In this document: positions 1 to 11,580 of the stretch, piece by piece
How positions within the stretch are numbered: position 1 is the stretch's first letter
How the letters are laid out: every line of letters begins with the position of its first letter
From: Armigeres subalbatus
Taxonomy: Eukaryota; Arthropoda; Insecta; Diptera; Culicidae
Length of the DNA: 64,000 nucleotides
Assembly (NCBI RefSeq): GCF_024139115.2
Contig: NC_085141.1
Span: 371,465,925 to 371,529,924, forward strand
Direction: 5' to 3'
Notes under the pieces: generated by a model
What the model saw: only the letters and a program-made list of their open reading frames with translations
Database searches by the model: none
What the model was told of the DNA's origin: nothing
Made by a program: the position numbers and the translations under genes

Positions 1-307
1 GGGGTGGATATTTCAATTCCTGTAGGATTAAGAAAGTTGTAGGCTATTCGATGATTTACAGAGGTTCAGAAAAAAACACTTGAGTGCTGCTGATGCTAAT
101 GAGGGAGGAACGAATAACGAAGGGGCGGGCTAACGGGTTTACTTTATTGGATACAAAAAAGCTTCTTTTCCGCGCGTGCGGATTCCGCGTCTCAGATGTC
201 GCATAGTGCAGACCCAACACTAAATCATTAGCAAGTGGTGGTTGCTGCAGAAAATTTAAGCGGTAAATTAAGCAGCAACAGCTCACAAGTGAAATTTTCC
301 AAAAATA
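1..307. other. AT-rich flank, nothing assigned
   Basis: No recognisable gene or repeat boundary. A 76-codon minus-strand frame (56-286) shows no known motif. The first MITE begins at its right edge. Confidence 0.3.
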
Positions 308-1192
308 TAGGGGAAGGTGGAGAGACTTGATCCCCGGGGAGACTTGATCCCCGGGGAGACTTGATCACCCCCTGTTTTTTTCTAGCGTATTTTTTTTAGT
401 AGACAAGACAAAAGACCTTTATGTGGTAAGTCATTTTTTGGATTGACAACCTTATTCATTCTGTAGGGCGGTTTGTATGTTTTGACCTTCCTAAGGATTT
501 TTTTTATTGGTCATGCAAAATTTGAACAACTTTTCATAACAATAAAAAAATGCTTTCGTTTTTTACAGCACAAAGCCATAAATATGCTTAATGATCTGTA
601 CTGATGAAAATGTCAACATTCCATCAAAGTTTTAGGATATTTGGATTTGAATTTATTGCCTCAATATGGGGACACTTGATCCGCCATTAGTAGTCACCCA
701 TACAAAAATTTGGAGAAAAAAATCAAAAAAATATAAATCTGTTCTCAGGCTTCTAATTCTTTATAGATTTGACAGATTTGATGATTGTTTAGATATCATA
801 GAAAAGGGATCAAGTCCTCCCAAATTTTAAAATTGCATGTGCTGTCGAATTCAATAACAAAAATCGTTCATGTATACGCATAGTAATTCGAAAATCCCGC
901 GTATTTCGAAGGAAAAATATTTAAAAAATCTGAGGGCACCTTACTAATTCATCAAAGCAAGTTCTTGTAGAGGGATCAATTTCCCCCGAATATTTTAAAA
1001 GTCGATTTTTTGACAGCACTCCAAAAAATCTGTGTATCAATAACAACAATAATTTAAAGACTGTCATACATCAGTAAAGTTAAATACTATATTTCTTAGA
1101 GAGTCTGTGTGGAAATCGTGTATGTTTATTTATTTTTGGCTGTGATACATCGGAAATCAGAGAAGAGGATCAAGTCTCCCCAGTCTCCCCTA
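308..1192. mobile_element. TA-flanked MITE with GGGGAGACTTGATC-type ends
   Basis: The two ends are imperfect inverted repeats of about 26 bp. The left end reads GGGGAAGGTGGAGAGACTTG after the TA at 308-309, and the right end is the complement of GGGGAGACTGGGGAGACTTG before the TA at 1191-1192. The flanking TA on both sides fits Tc1/mariner-superfamily target duplication. The interior is AT-rich and has no transposase frame, so it is non-autonomous. Just inside the left end the motif GGGGAGACTTGATCCCC is repeated, a short amplification of the terminal sequence. Confidence 0.65.
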
Positions 1193-1350
1193 CTCGCAAA
1201 GATTCGGACAATTGTTTGGTTGCTGAAAGTGGTTGTAAAAGCGCATCGAATAAAAGAAATAAGTCCCTTTCAGGACCATTATTCAATTTAGACAAATTTT
1301 CTGCAAAGTAAAACAATATGTAATGACAATTTAATGGCGTCGTATGCGAT
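1193..1350 (-). repeat. Fragment of a dispersed sequence shared with 31,940-32,120
   Basis: The + strand segment GGTTGTAAAAGCGCATCGA and a following CAGGACCA block match 32,033-32,085 in order and spacing. Translated on the minus strand, both copies give a similar stretch containing LLQPLS. It is either an old coding remnant or a non-coding repeat whose frame happens to be open. Function unknown. Confidence 0.4.
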
Positions 1351-1663
1351 CGCATTTAGACATATATTTTGTCGCTGTTAGTGATTGAATATGTGCGTCA
1401 TTGAAAATCGAATCTTTTTGGAACTACCTTTGACACAAGCGAAAGTAGATTCAAGAAGAACTTTCATCAAAATTTAAAGCTTCTTACTTAGGTTTTTACG
1501 CTCATAGTGTTTGAAAATCGGAGCTTTTCAGTACCACCATTTTCAACGGAAGAGAAATTTTTGAAATTTTTTTTTCAAGGGGGGACCCCTGGGAAAAAAC
1601 AATGATTTTTCAATAATTCCGAAATGCAATGTCCGATCGGGCCAATTTTCAATAGTAAACAAT

Positions 1664-2682
1664 GCACAGTGGCTAAAATCGTGTTTCGAGCGCGTTTAAT
1701 TAATAGTATCTTTATTATGCAATTTAGCGTAATGGTGTCTTCGAGACATTTTATCAGTAAGTTTATGCGATTCTTTAGAGGTATTCAGTTTACTGATCAA
1801 TCCCCTTAAAAATGAGATGAACACTTCAGAACATATAAGGTTTGATTCTTCATAAAAGTTGTAGCAAAAGTTCTCCTGAAAAACTTTGTCGAAGACACCA
1901 AGTTTGTAATTCCGCTACTTTAGGAGATTTTTTACGTTTTATGCAGACAGCCCCTTAAAATGTTTTTTTTTTTTCATAATATTTTTGTCACTTTATTTGC
2001 TACATTTTATGCATATTCTAGAAAGTTTTAGATAATATGAAAATACGCCGTTTGGTAGCTATTGTGACTTAAAAACTTAAAAATTAAAAAAGGGATAACA
2101 GTTTTATTGGATTTTTCAGTCATATTTGATATAACTGCAACTTGACAAGGGGCAAATTGTGGCAGTCAATCTCATACCCATAACAAAGTACAATTAATGA
2201 ACTTTAAATTAATACCTGAACTGTAGAGTTGTAAGCGAATGTAAGGAATGTTTCATCAAAAACCATTTCCTATTATGCAGGGTAGAAATCAATCACCCTT
2301 CAAGGAGTTGATGAACTAATGCACCATGCGTCTCCATGTGCTTGTATGCTTAATGCTTATACATCGAACATGCTCAAAACTTGTTGGCATAAAAATCAAA
2401 AAATCTCCAAAAGTAATGAAATTACGAACTTGGTGTCTTCGACAAAGTTTTTCAGGAGAACTTTTGCTACAACTTTTATGAATAATCAAACTTTATATGT
2501 TGTGAAGTGCAAAAAATAAATTTTTCATCTCACTCTTAGGGGGATTGTTCATAAGGATGAATACCTCCAAAGAAGCGCGTTAACTTACTGATAAAATGTC
2601 TCGAAGACGCCATCACGCTAAATCACATTATAAAGATACTATTAAATAAACGCGCTAAAAACTCGATTTTAGCCACTGTGCA
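1664..2682. mobile_element. Foldback/TIR element with ~290-bp arms and 3-bp duplication
   Basis: The segment from 1664 reads into its own reverse complement ending at 2682. Matching landmarks, in mirror order, are GCACAGTGGCTAAAATCG at the left end, 'TCTTCGAGACATTTTATCAG', and 'AAAAGTTGTAGCAAAAGTTC'. The arms run to about 1950 and from about 2394, with an AT-rich 440-bp spacer that lacks coding capacity. AAT lies directly outside both ends. The related sequence at 35,385-35,395 has the site without the insert, which supports AAT as the duplicated target. Termini GCACAGTGGC/GCCACTGTGC are perfect. Confidence 0.75.
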
Positions 2683-2779
2683 ATGGGACCGCATTCCCTG
2701 TCGAATGCAACTTGTTACGAGTAAATCGGGTAATGCTAAGTTCCAAAAAGGGCAAAACATACTTTTGCATATAAACAAT

Positions 2780-3590
2780 AAAGACGGATCCTTAAAAAAA
2801 CGAAAATTGATCCATAAATAACTTCTGAATGTTCCATAAAACGCTACCATAAATCCATAAAATAGTTCAGGAGATCCCATAGAGAATATCCATATAGAAT
2901 ATTTTTTCGATCCATAACTAAACTAAAATTTAGCAATTAATGGGGAAATATGTTCCATTAACATAGTCAAGAAAAACAATACAATTCCTGCTATTTTACC
3001 ATGAACGTATGACAAATGATCCATAAATTTTTGGAAAATGATCAATAAAAAACTATATTTTGATCCATAAAACTTCAAATTTGCGCATTTTTGTATCGTA
3101 ATGATGATCCATAATTTCAGTAATATGATCCATAATTTTAGTCATATGATCCATAACTCTGGCCATTTGATCCATAGCTTTGTTCAAATGATCCATAGTT
3201 TTGGTGATATGATCCATAAATTTTGGCAAATGATCCATAGATTTTATAAAATGTGTGGATCAATTAATATAGTTTCATTGGCCTTCTTTCCAAGCATTAT
3301 GGATCATATAAACAAAATTATGGATCATATGACCAAAATTATGGATCATATTACTGAAATTATGGATCATCATCAGGAAAAAATTGCGCAAATTTGAATT
3401 TTTTATGGATCAAAATATAGTTTTTATGGATCATTTTTCAAAGATTTATGGATCATAAAATTATTTTTATGGAATCTCCTGAACTATTTTATGGATTTAT
3501 GGTATCGTTTTATGGAACATTCAGATGTTAGTTACGGATCGTTTTTCATTCTTTTATGGATCGTTTTTGCACATTGAACGGTGCAAAGTA
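2780..3590. mobile_element. Foldback element built of GATCCATAA repeats
   Basis: Outer arms (about 2780-2885 and 3465-3580) are reverse complements, including 'ATAGTTCAGGAGAT' on the left and its complement on the right. Between them lies a run of 21-bp units beginning GATCCATAA (about 3100-3240), followed by the same unit in reverse orientation (about 3296-3372). The whole is therefore a palindromic minisatellite. The 61- and 98-codon frames here are low-complexity by-products with IMDH/MIHN repeats, not genes. Confidence 0.7.
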
Positions 3591-3795
3591 AGGGCTGCCT
3601 CCAAAAAGTGTGTCTACAAAATGTGTACACATACACACACACATACATACGCACATACAGACATCACCTCGATTCGTCGAACTGAGTCAATCGGTATATA
3701 ACATTATGGGTCTCCGGGCCTTCTATCAAAAGTTGTTTTTTGGAGTAGTCCTATAGCCTTTCAGTACAACTTTGTTGTATGAGAAAGGCAAAAAA

Positions 3796-6700
3796 GGGGA
3801 AGGCTGGTTTGGCCAAAAATAGTTCAGCGGAAATGCTGGGTAAAGCGTACCATTGGTACTTCGCGTACCTGAAGGAATAAAATAGACCCCATCTCGCGGT
3901 CCTTAGCCTCTTACCCAGCAACTCCTATCCCTACCTCCCCGCGGTGCTGGCCGGGATACGAGCAACCTTAGGGAAGATCGGGTAACCAACCCCGGTGGGA
4001 ACTATGGTCGTATGCTGACAGGGAAGGGGGGTTTGCTCCTTCCGGAGGTGCAAATCTTATTGAGCGTCTGTTCTCCATGTCAGGATCGGCTCACAACAGC
4101 GTCTGTTCTCCATGTTAGGGGCGGCTGATCATCGTCCGAGTGCCAGCGAGGGACTCTAAGTGAAAATGTGCACCATGGTCCACCGGAAATAAGGAGGAAT
4201 GGTCCTCCGGAAATTTAGGGGGTTTGGTGTCAGGCCCTGCAAGCCAGCCTTTAAAAAATCATAAGCAACGAACAATCAACAAGAGAGTACGGACCGGAAC
4301 CATCGGCGAAGACCACTGCGACGAAAAGGGACTAGCGATTGGAAACTCGGTTCGTGGAACTGCAAATCTCTCAACTTCATCGGGAGCACACGCATACTCG
4401 CCGATGTGCTCAAGGACCGTGGATTCGGCATCGTAGCGCTGCAGGAGGTTTGTTGGAAGGGATCAATGGTGCGAACGTTTAGAGGTAATCATACCATCTA
4501 CCAGAGCTGCGGCAGCACACACGAGCTGGGAACAGCTTTCATAGTGATGGGCGATATGCAAAGGCGCGTGATCGGGTGGTGGCCGATCAACGAGAGAATG
4601 TGCAGGTTGAGGATCAAAGGCCGGTTCTTCAACTTCAGCATAATCAACGTCCATAGCCCACACTCCGGAAGCACTGATGATGATAAGGACGCATTCTACG
4701 CGCAGCTGGAACGTGAGTACGACAGCTGCCCAAGCCACGACGTCAAAATCATCATAGGAGATTTGAACGCTCAGGTTGGCCAAGAGGAGGAGTTTAGACC
4801 GACTATTGGAAAGTTCAGCGCTCACCGGCTGACGAACGAAAACGGCCTACGACTAATTGATTTCGCCGCCTCCAAGAATATGGCCATTCGCAGCACCTAC
4901 TTCCAACACAGCCTCCCGTATCGGTACACCTGGAGATCGCCACTGCAGACAGAATCACAAATCGACCACGTTCTGATTGATGGACGGCACTTCTCCGACA
5001 TTATCGACGTCAGGACATATCGTGGCGCTAACATCGACTCTGACCACTATCTGGTGATGGTTAAACTGCGCCCAAAACTATCCGTCATCAACAATGTTCG
5101 GTACCGACGACCGCCGCGGTACGACCTAGAGCGACTGAAGCAACCTGATGTCGCCACTGCATACGCGCAGCATCTCGAGGCAGCGTTGCCGGAAGAGGGT
5201 GAGCTCGATGGGGCCCCTCTTGAGGACTGCTGGAATACAGTCAAAGCAGCCATTAACGACGCAGCGGAGAACAACGTCGGGTATATGGGTCGAAGTCGAC
5301 GGAACGATTGGTTCGACGAAGAGTGCAGACAGATTCTGGAGGAGAAGGACGCAGCGCGGGCGGTCGCGCTGCAGCAAGGTACCCGGCAGAACGTGGAACG
5401 TTATAGACGGAAGCGGAGACAGCAGACCCGCCTTTTTCAGGAGAAGAAACGCCGCCTGGAAGAAGCGGAGTGCGAGGAGATGGAACAGCTGTGCCGTTCT
5501 CAAGATACACGCAAGTTCTATCAAAAGCTCAACGCATCCCGCAAAGGCTTTGTGCCGCGAGCCGAAATGTGCCGGGATAAGGATGGGAGCATCTTGACGG
5601 ACGAACGTGTGGTGATCGAAAGGTGGAAGCAGCACTACGAGGAACATCTGAATGGCGCTGAGAGTACAGGCAATGAAAGTCAAGGCAGCGGAGGAGATGA
5701 CTACGTCAGTTCAGCGGACGATGGAAGCCAACCAGCCCCACCTTGAGGGAAGTTAAGGATGCCATTCAACAGCTAAAGACCAATAAAGCAGCTGGTAAGG
5801 ATGGTATCGGAGCTGAGCTCATCAAGATGGGCCCGGAAAAGCTGGCCACTTGCCTGCACAAACTGATAGTCAGAATCTGGGAAAACGAACAGCTACCGGA
5901 GGAGTGGAAGGAAGGGGTTATATGCCCCATCTACAAGAAAGGCGACAAACTGGAGTGTGAGAACTTTCGAGCGATCACCATCCTTAATGCCGCCTACAAA
6001 GTGATATCCCAGATCATCTTCCGTCGTCTGTCACCATTAGTGAACGAGTTCGTGGGAAGTTATCAAGCCGGCTTCGTTGACGGCCGCTCGACAACGGACC
6101 AGATCTTTACTGTACGGCAAATCCTTCAAAATGCCGTGAATACCAGGTCCCAACGCACCATCTGTTCGTTGATTTCAAGGCGGCATACGACAGTATAGAC
6201 CGCGTAGAGCTATGGAAAATTATGGACGAGAACAGCTTCCCTGGAAAGCTTACCAGACTGATCAAAGCAACGGTGGATGGTGTACAAAACTGTGTGAAGA
6301 TCTCGGGCGAACACTCCAGTTCGTTCGAATCGCGCCGGGGACTAAGACAAGGTGATGGACTTTCGTGCCTGTTGTTCAACATTGCGCTAGAAGGTGTCAT
6401 GCGGAGAGCCGGGTGTAACAGCCGGGGAACGATTTTCAACAGATCCAGTCAATTTATTTGCTTCGCGGATGACATGGACATTGTCGGCCGAACATTTGCA
6501 AAGGTGGCAGAACTGTACACCCGCCTGAAACGTGAAGCAACAAAAGTTGGGCTGGTGGTGAATGCGTCAAAGACAAAGTACATGCTTGTGGGTGGAACCG
6601 AGCGCGACAGGGTCCGCCTGGGAAGCAGTGTTACGATAGACGGGGATACCTTCGAGGTGGTCGAGGAATTCGTCTACCTCGGATCCTTGCTAACGGCTGA

Positions 6701-7275
6701 CAACAACGTTAGTCGTGAAATACGAAGGCGCATCATCTGTGGAAGTCGGGCCTACTACGGGCTCCAGAAGAAACTGCGGTCGAGAAAGATTCGCCACCGC
6801 ACCAAATGTGTCATGTACAAGACGTTAATAAGACCGGTAGTCCTCTACGGACATGAAACATGGACAATGCTCGAGGAGGACTTGCAAGCACTCGGAGTAT
6901 TCGAGAGACGGGTGCTTAGGACCATCTTTGGCGGTGTACAAGAAGACGGTGTGTGGCGGCGAAGAATGAACCATGAGCTCGCCCAGCTCTACGGCGAACC
7001 CAGTATCCAGAAGGTAGCTAAAGCCGGAAGGGTACGATGGGCAGGGCATGTTGCAAGAATGCCGGACAGCAACCCTGCAAAGATGGTGTTCGCTTCCGAT
7101 CCGGCAGGTACGAGACGACGTGGAGCGCAGCGAGCGAGATGGGCAGACCAGGTGCAGAACGACTTGGCGAGCGTGGGGCGTATTCGAGGATGGAGAGATG
7201 CGGCCTCGAACCGTGTATTGTGGCGTCAAATTGTTGATTCAGTGTTATCTGTATAGATGTAGACTAAATAAATGA
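3796..7275 (+). mobile_element. RTE-type LINE, copy 1 (near full length)
   Basis: A GC-rich 5' leader (3796-4260) precedes an apurinic-type endonuclease, a reverse transcriptase, and the C-terminal 'RWAGHVARM' region usual in RTE/BovB-like and 'craniofacial development protein 2-like' insect elements. There is no RNase H. It ends in AATAAATGAATGA-type short repeats, as RTE elements do. The clade is inferred from domain order and these motifs. Mosquito RTE elements such as JAM1 are the likely relatives, but I could not compare. Confidence 0.85.
4406..7256 (+). pseudogene. RTE endonuclease-reverse transcriptase ORF, two frameshifts
   Basis: The reading frame is open upstream of 4406 (SWNCKSLNFIG at about 4350-4382), so no ATG can be defended. 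Endonuclease: ALQEVCW near the start, IIGDLNAQVG at about 4750-4780, and SQIDHVLIDGR and SDHYLVMVKLRP towards its end; these are the catalytic E, N, and SDH motifs of EEP nucleases. A lysine/arginine-rich coiled linker follows, then RT: NKAAGKDGIGAELIK, FADDMDIVGR at about 6461-6490, and VRWAGHVARMPDSNPAK near the end. Compared with copy 2, one C is missing near 5741 (stop at 5744-5746) and one A near 6130, so the RT is split into frames 5743-6198 and 6222-7256. Otherwise it is unusually well preserved, suggesting recent activity of the family. Confidence 0.85.
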
Positions 7276-7320
7276 ATGAGTACAGCGGAAAGAATTTATC
7301 CGAAAAATTCGTTAAGCCGA

Positions 7321-9254
7321 CGGAACGATTGGTTCGACGAAGAGTGCAGACAGATTCTGGAGGAGAAGGACGCAGCGCGGGCGGTCGCGCTGCAGCAAGG
7401 TACCCGGCAGAACGTGGAACGTTATAGACGGAAGCGGAGACAGCAGACCCACCTTTTTCAGGAGAAGAAACGCCGCCTGGAAGAAGCGGAGTGCGAGGAG
7501 ATGGAACAGCTGTGCCGTTCTCAAGATACACGCAAGTTCTATCAGAAGCTCAACGCATCCCGCAAAGGCTTCGTGCCGCGAGCCGAAATGTGCCGGGATA
7601 AGGATGGGAGCATCTTGACGGACGAACGTGTGGTGATCGAAAGGTGGAAGCAGCACTACGAGGAACATCTGAATGGCGCTGAGAGTACAGGCAATGAAAG
7701 TCAAGGCAGCGGAGGAGATGACTACGTCAGTTCAGCGGACGATGGAAGCCAACCAGCCCCCACCTTGAGGGAAGTCAAGGATGCCATTCAACAGCTAAAG
7801 ACCAATAAAGCAGCTGGTAAGGATGGTATCGGAGCTGAGCTCATCAAGATGGGCCCGGAAAAGCTGGCCACTTGCCTGCACAAACTGATAGTCAGAATCT
7901 GGGAAAACGAACAGCTACCGGAGGAGTGGAAGGAAGGGGTTATATGCCCCATCTACAAGAAAGGCGACAAACTGGAGTGTGAGAACTTTTGAGCGATCAC
8001 CATCCTTAATGCCGCCTACAAAGTGATATCCCAGATCATCTTCCGTCGTCTGTCACCATTAGTGAACGAGTTCGTGGGAAGTTATCAAGCCGGCTTCGTT
8101 GACGGCCGCTCGACAACGGACCAGATCTTTACTTCAAAAATGCCGTGAATACCAGGTCCCAACGCACCATCTGTTCGTTGATTTCAAGGCGGCATACGAC
8201 AGTATAGACCGCGTAGAGCTATGGAAAATTATGGACGAGAACAGCTTCCCTGGCAAGCTTACCATACTGATCAAAGCAACGGTGGATGGTGTGCAAAACT
8301 GTGTGAAGATTTCGGGCGAACACTCCAGTTCGTTCGAATCGCGCCGGGGACTAAGACAAGGTGATGGACTTTCGTGCTTGTTGTTCAATATTGCGCTAGA
8401 AGGTGTCATACGGAGAGTCGGGTGTAACGATTTTCACCAGATCCAGTCAATTTATTTGTTTCGCGGATGACATGGACATTGTCGGCCGAACATTTGCAGA
8501 GGTAGCAGAACTGTACACCCGCCTGAAACGTGAAGCAACAAAAGTTGGACTGGTGGTGAATGCGTCAAAGACAAAGTACATGCTTGTGGGCGGAACCGAG
8601 CGCGACAGGGCCCGCCTGGGAAGCAGTGTTACGATAGACGGGGATACCTTCGAGGTGGTCGAGGAATTCGTCTACCTCGGATCCTTGCTAACGGCTGACA
8701 ACAACGTTAGTCGTGAAATACGAAGGCGCATCATCTGTGGAAGTCGGGCCTACTACGGGCTCCAGAAGAAACTGCGGTCGAAAAAGATTCGCCACCGCAC
8801 CAAATGTGTCATGTACAAGACGTTAATAAGACCGGTAGTCCTCTACGGACATGAAACATGGACAATGCTCGAGAAGGACTTGCAAGCACTCGGAGTATTC
8901 GAGAGACGGGTGCTTAGGACCATCTCTGGCGGTGTGCAAGAAGACGGTGTGTGGCGGCGAAGAATGAACCATGAGCTCGCCCAACTCTACGGCGAACCCA
9001 GTATCCAGAAGGTAGCTAAAGCCGGAAGGGTACGATGGGCAGGACATGTTGCAAGAATGCCGGACAGCAACCCTGCAAAGATGGTGTTCGCTTCCGATCC
9101 GGCAGGTACGAGACGACGTGGAGCGCAGCGAGCGAGATGGGCAGACCAGGTGCAGAACGACTTGGCGAGCGTGGGGCGTATTCGAGGATGGAGAGATGCG
9201 GCCTCGAACCGTGTATTGTGGCGTCAAATTGTTGATTCAGTGTTATCTGTATAG
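7321..9254 (+). pseudogene. RTE reverse transcriptase remnant (copy 2)
   Basis: It encodes the linker and RT only. Damage seen against copy 1: CGA changed to TGA at 7990-7992 within the 'ECENFRA' block, a 14-bp deletion near 8136, and an 11-bp deletion near 8430. The open pieces are 7276-7992, 8099-8470 and 8403-9254. The catalytic FADDMDIVGR motif (about 8459-8488) and the C-terminal RWAGHVARM region are intact. Where copy 1 has its two 1-bp losses, copy 2 keeps the bases, so the two copies were disabled independently. Confidence 0.85.
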
Positions 9255-9273
9255 ATGTAGACTAAATAAATGA
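7321..9273 (+). mobile_element. RTE-type LINE, copy 2 (5'-truncated)
   Basis: Homology to copy 1 starts abruptly at copy-1 position 5300 and runs to the same 3' end with only scattered differences. TCGTTAAGCCGA (7309-7320) precedes it and TCGTCAAGCCGA (9284-9295) follows it, a 12-bp target duplication with one change. This shows an independent insertion immediately downstream of copy 1 rather than simple tandem duplication. The truncation removes the 5' leader and the endonuclease. Confidence 0.85.
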
Positions 9274-9289
9274 ATGAATGAAATCGTCA

Positions 9290-9625
9290 AGCCGAAAGTC
9301 ATCCTGTCGAATTGCATTTGGCCGAAATGAACGTTTGGGCGACACGGCAACACATCCAAAACGGTTTGGCTGAAAATTTCGTTTGATCAAAGCGACAGTC
9401 GTTCGCCCTTACGGGCCAAAAATGTAGTTTGGTCAATTACTGAAAGGATAATATGGTCAAGAATGTCCATTGTCCACCCTTTTGGCCAAAAGACATTTTC
9501 GGTCAAACTACCTATTCGGCCAAACGACTTTTTCGGTTAGATGACCAGTTCAGCCGAACGACTTTTTTGGCCACACGTCCATTTCGGCTAAACGAGCTGG
9601 CTGTTCGGCCACATTGAGAGCTTGA
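9290..9625. repeat. Degenerate GGCCAAACGAC array
   Basis: Irregular repeats of TTCGGCCAAACGACTTT-like units, imperfect in sequence and spacing. The 42-bp segment between the RTE copies (7276-7317) and 'TTTGGCCAAAAATAG' at 3808-3822 look related, so the RTE copies may have landed in or next to this array. The same motif recurs at 35.5, 37.4, 43.35 and 61.75 kb. Confidence 0.6.
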
Positions 9626-10143
9626 CGTAAAGTAAATGCCAACTTCTCTCCACGAACAGCCTAGATAGCCGTGTGGTGTTGGCAGCCGGTTGTCTGGCTA
9701 AGAATAACGCTACGGATTGCCTGTTCCAGTGGTAAAAGTCCACCATACAGGTGACCCCTAATTCTTGGTGTGATGCGGATTTATGGTTAGGGGGGTTTTA
9801 AAATAACCTAACCGCTAATGGAGCCTGTGAAGCACCAGGGCGCCCTTCACAGTATTGAGCCCTTATTGCGCTAACCGGAGCTATGGCGTAGTTGACTTTT
9901 TGCTTCTCCGGAATAATCGGCTACTCTTATTTAATTTCAACTTGAGGTTAAATAAGGGTGGGATTATGAGTATGTTTTTATTTAGTTTTTCATCTTATTG
10001 TCACCCATATGGACTCGCTTTAAGCGTTTTTCACAGTGTACTCTGTGTTTCGTTTTTGACGTTCTTGATACGATACCGACTTGGTTTCATCGTTGCTGTT
10101 CATATAAATGTTGAAATTGTGGAGTGTATTATCATAATTCGCA

Positions 10144-10520
10144 ATGGCTACAGTTAGGATAGCTCAAATCAATCTTCAGCACAAAAGAACAGCAACAATT
10201 AATCTTTATAGATTTAAGCAAAATGGCGAATCCCAAGTGGCTTTGGTGCAGGAACCCTATTTTCGCAAGGGTAGCTTCTACCTAGGTAACCTAGTGAACC
10301 CAGTTTTTGCTGCTTTCAGTAAAGAAAAGGGCAAACTCTCGATCAATGCCGCGTGCATGTGTACTTGTTAACAACGCTATCGTTGCTACACTTATCTCTG
10401 AATTAACAACCAAAGATGTATGTGCTGTCACAATTGATGCAACTGGCGGATCCCCCGTCAGGAAATACGTCTATTGTTCGGTTTATTTACCACATGATGA
10501 ACCATTCCGTTTTGACCAGT
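10144..10520 (+). pseudogene. LINE endonuclease N-terminus (fragment)
   Basis: ATG at 10144 begins ATVRIAQINLQHKRTATINL, then VALVQEPYFRKG, which carries the catalytic glutamate of the EEP endonuclease family. The frame shifts near 10,340-10,370 and continues in the overlapping frame to 10,522 (VYCSVYLPHDEPFRFDQ). The rest of the nuclease, including the D-x-N and SDH motifs, is absent. About 125 residues remain of an expected ~230. Confidence 0.75.
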
Positions 10521-10876
10521 GAAACATATTTTCGAAATTCGTTACATTTTTGAAGATGGAAGCAATTTTATATTACATTAACCACTGAGAAAAGTTATTT
10601 TGATGCCAAACTGAGTGTTCCAGTGCCAGTTTTGCGGACACTATGCTAGCATCGCTCCAGAATATTGAGCAAACAAACAATAAAAGTTACATCAAAACTG
10701 TCACCTTTTGTATTTTGTTATTATTTGCATTATGTTATACAAAAATACTTCCACATTCACATAGTATGATGGTTTTACAAATATTTAAAGGTACCAACTG
10801 ATGTTTACCCTTAATAAGTAATAGTTTTCTAGAAATCAAAGAGGGGCGTTTTGGACAGGTGGGGCGCATTATACCG
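10521..10876. other. AT-rich insertion replacing the LINE centre
   Basis: The LINE reading frame stops at about 10,520 and resumes at about 10,877 (PTTLFDLMQNALQ). The intervening DNA ends with GGACAGGTGGGGCGCATTAT, which looks like a transposon terminus, but no matching left end was found. Either a truncated MITE or a filler sequence accompanying a deletion. Confidence 0.4.
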
Positions 10877-11580
10877 TCTTACCCTACTACTCTATTCGAC
10901 CTGATGCAAAACGCTCTTCAGGCAGTTGAAAGTTGGTGTCGCCAATATGGCCTTTCGGTTAATACGAATAAAACATCGATTGCACTTTTCACGGAAAAAC
11001 GTAATCGTAATGGTATTCGCCCATTACATCTTTTTGACTCTGAAATCAATGTAACGGATCAGGTAAAGCATGTGGGACTAATTCTTGATTCCAAGCTCTC
11101 CTGAACACCTAACATTGAGTTCAGAGTCAAAAAGGCGTGTGTGGCTTTCGGCCAATGCCGACGAACTTTTGGTAAAACTTGGGGTCTTAAACCCAAATAT
11201 ATCAAATGGATTTATACAACAGTTGTACGACCAATTTCGGCTTATGGATGTCTTGTGTGGTGGCAAAATGGTGAAGTGAGGACAATTCAGTCTAAATTAA
11301 GCCATCTTCAAAGACTGCTCTCGAGGTTCTCTTCGACGTGGTCCCCTTACATATACATCTCAAACAAGAAGCACTTTCTTGTACTTACCGATTATGGGTT
11401 CTCGGTTTCATGGAAGAGAATCCTGTAAACCGCAGTTCTACACACACTTCGTTGTTACAACTCATGGTTGATTGGAACAGAACTGTCCTCGCTCCAAGTG
11501 ATCTCACACTCGCTAGTAGTTTTCCTTATAGGACGTTTTCAACATAATTCCCCTCGCGGGATGAGTGGACATCTGGCTAG
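10877..11580 (+). pseudogene. LINE reverse transcriptase C-terminal remnant
   Basis: Pieces in shifting frames give VESWCRQYGLSVNTNKT, VKHVGLILDSKLS, WGLKPKYIKW and VVRPISAYGCLVWW, which match the region after the catalytic box of I/R1/LOA reverse transcriptases. The catalytic YADD/FADD box itself lies upstream of the surviving part. At least three frameshifts occur between 11,100 and 11,450. Confidence 0.7.

Larger units (their letters stand above)
1536..3795 (+). repeat. Old dispersed repeat with CA-rich 3' part, split by two foldbacks
   Basis: Three pieces belong together: about 1536-1663, 2683-2765 and 3590-3795. The first two match 35,280-35,415, including the order of the 'ATTCCGAAATGCAATGTCCG' and 'CCGCATTC' blocks. 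The third has the (CA)n stretch, 'GGTATATAACATTATGGGTC' and the terminal 'GAGAAAGGCAAAAA' that also end the copy at 58,892-59,330. Family name unknown. It has no coding capacity. The interruptions are listed separately. Confidence 0.55.

Noticed and set aside
5126..5683. 185-codon antisense ORF within the RTE copy (also 7,312-7,704 and 8,823-9,227)
   Set aside because: Shadows of the sense RT/linker coding sequence, present in both copies because the DNA is the same.
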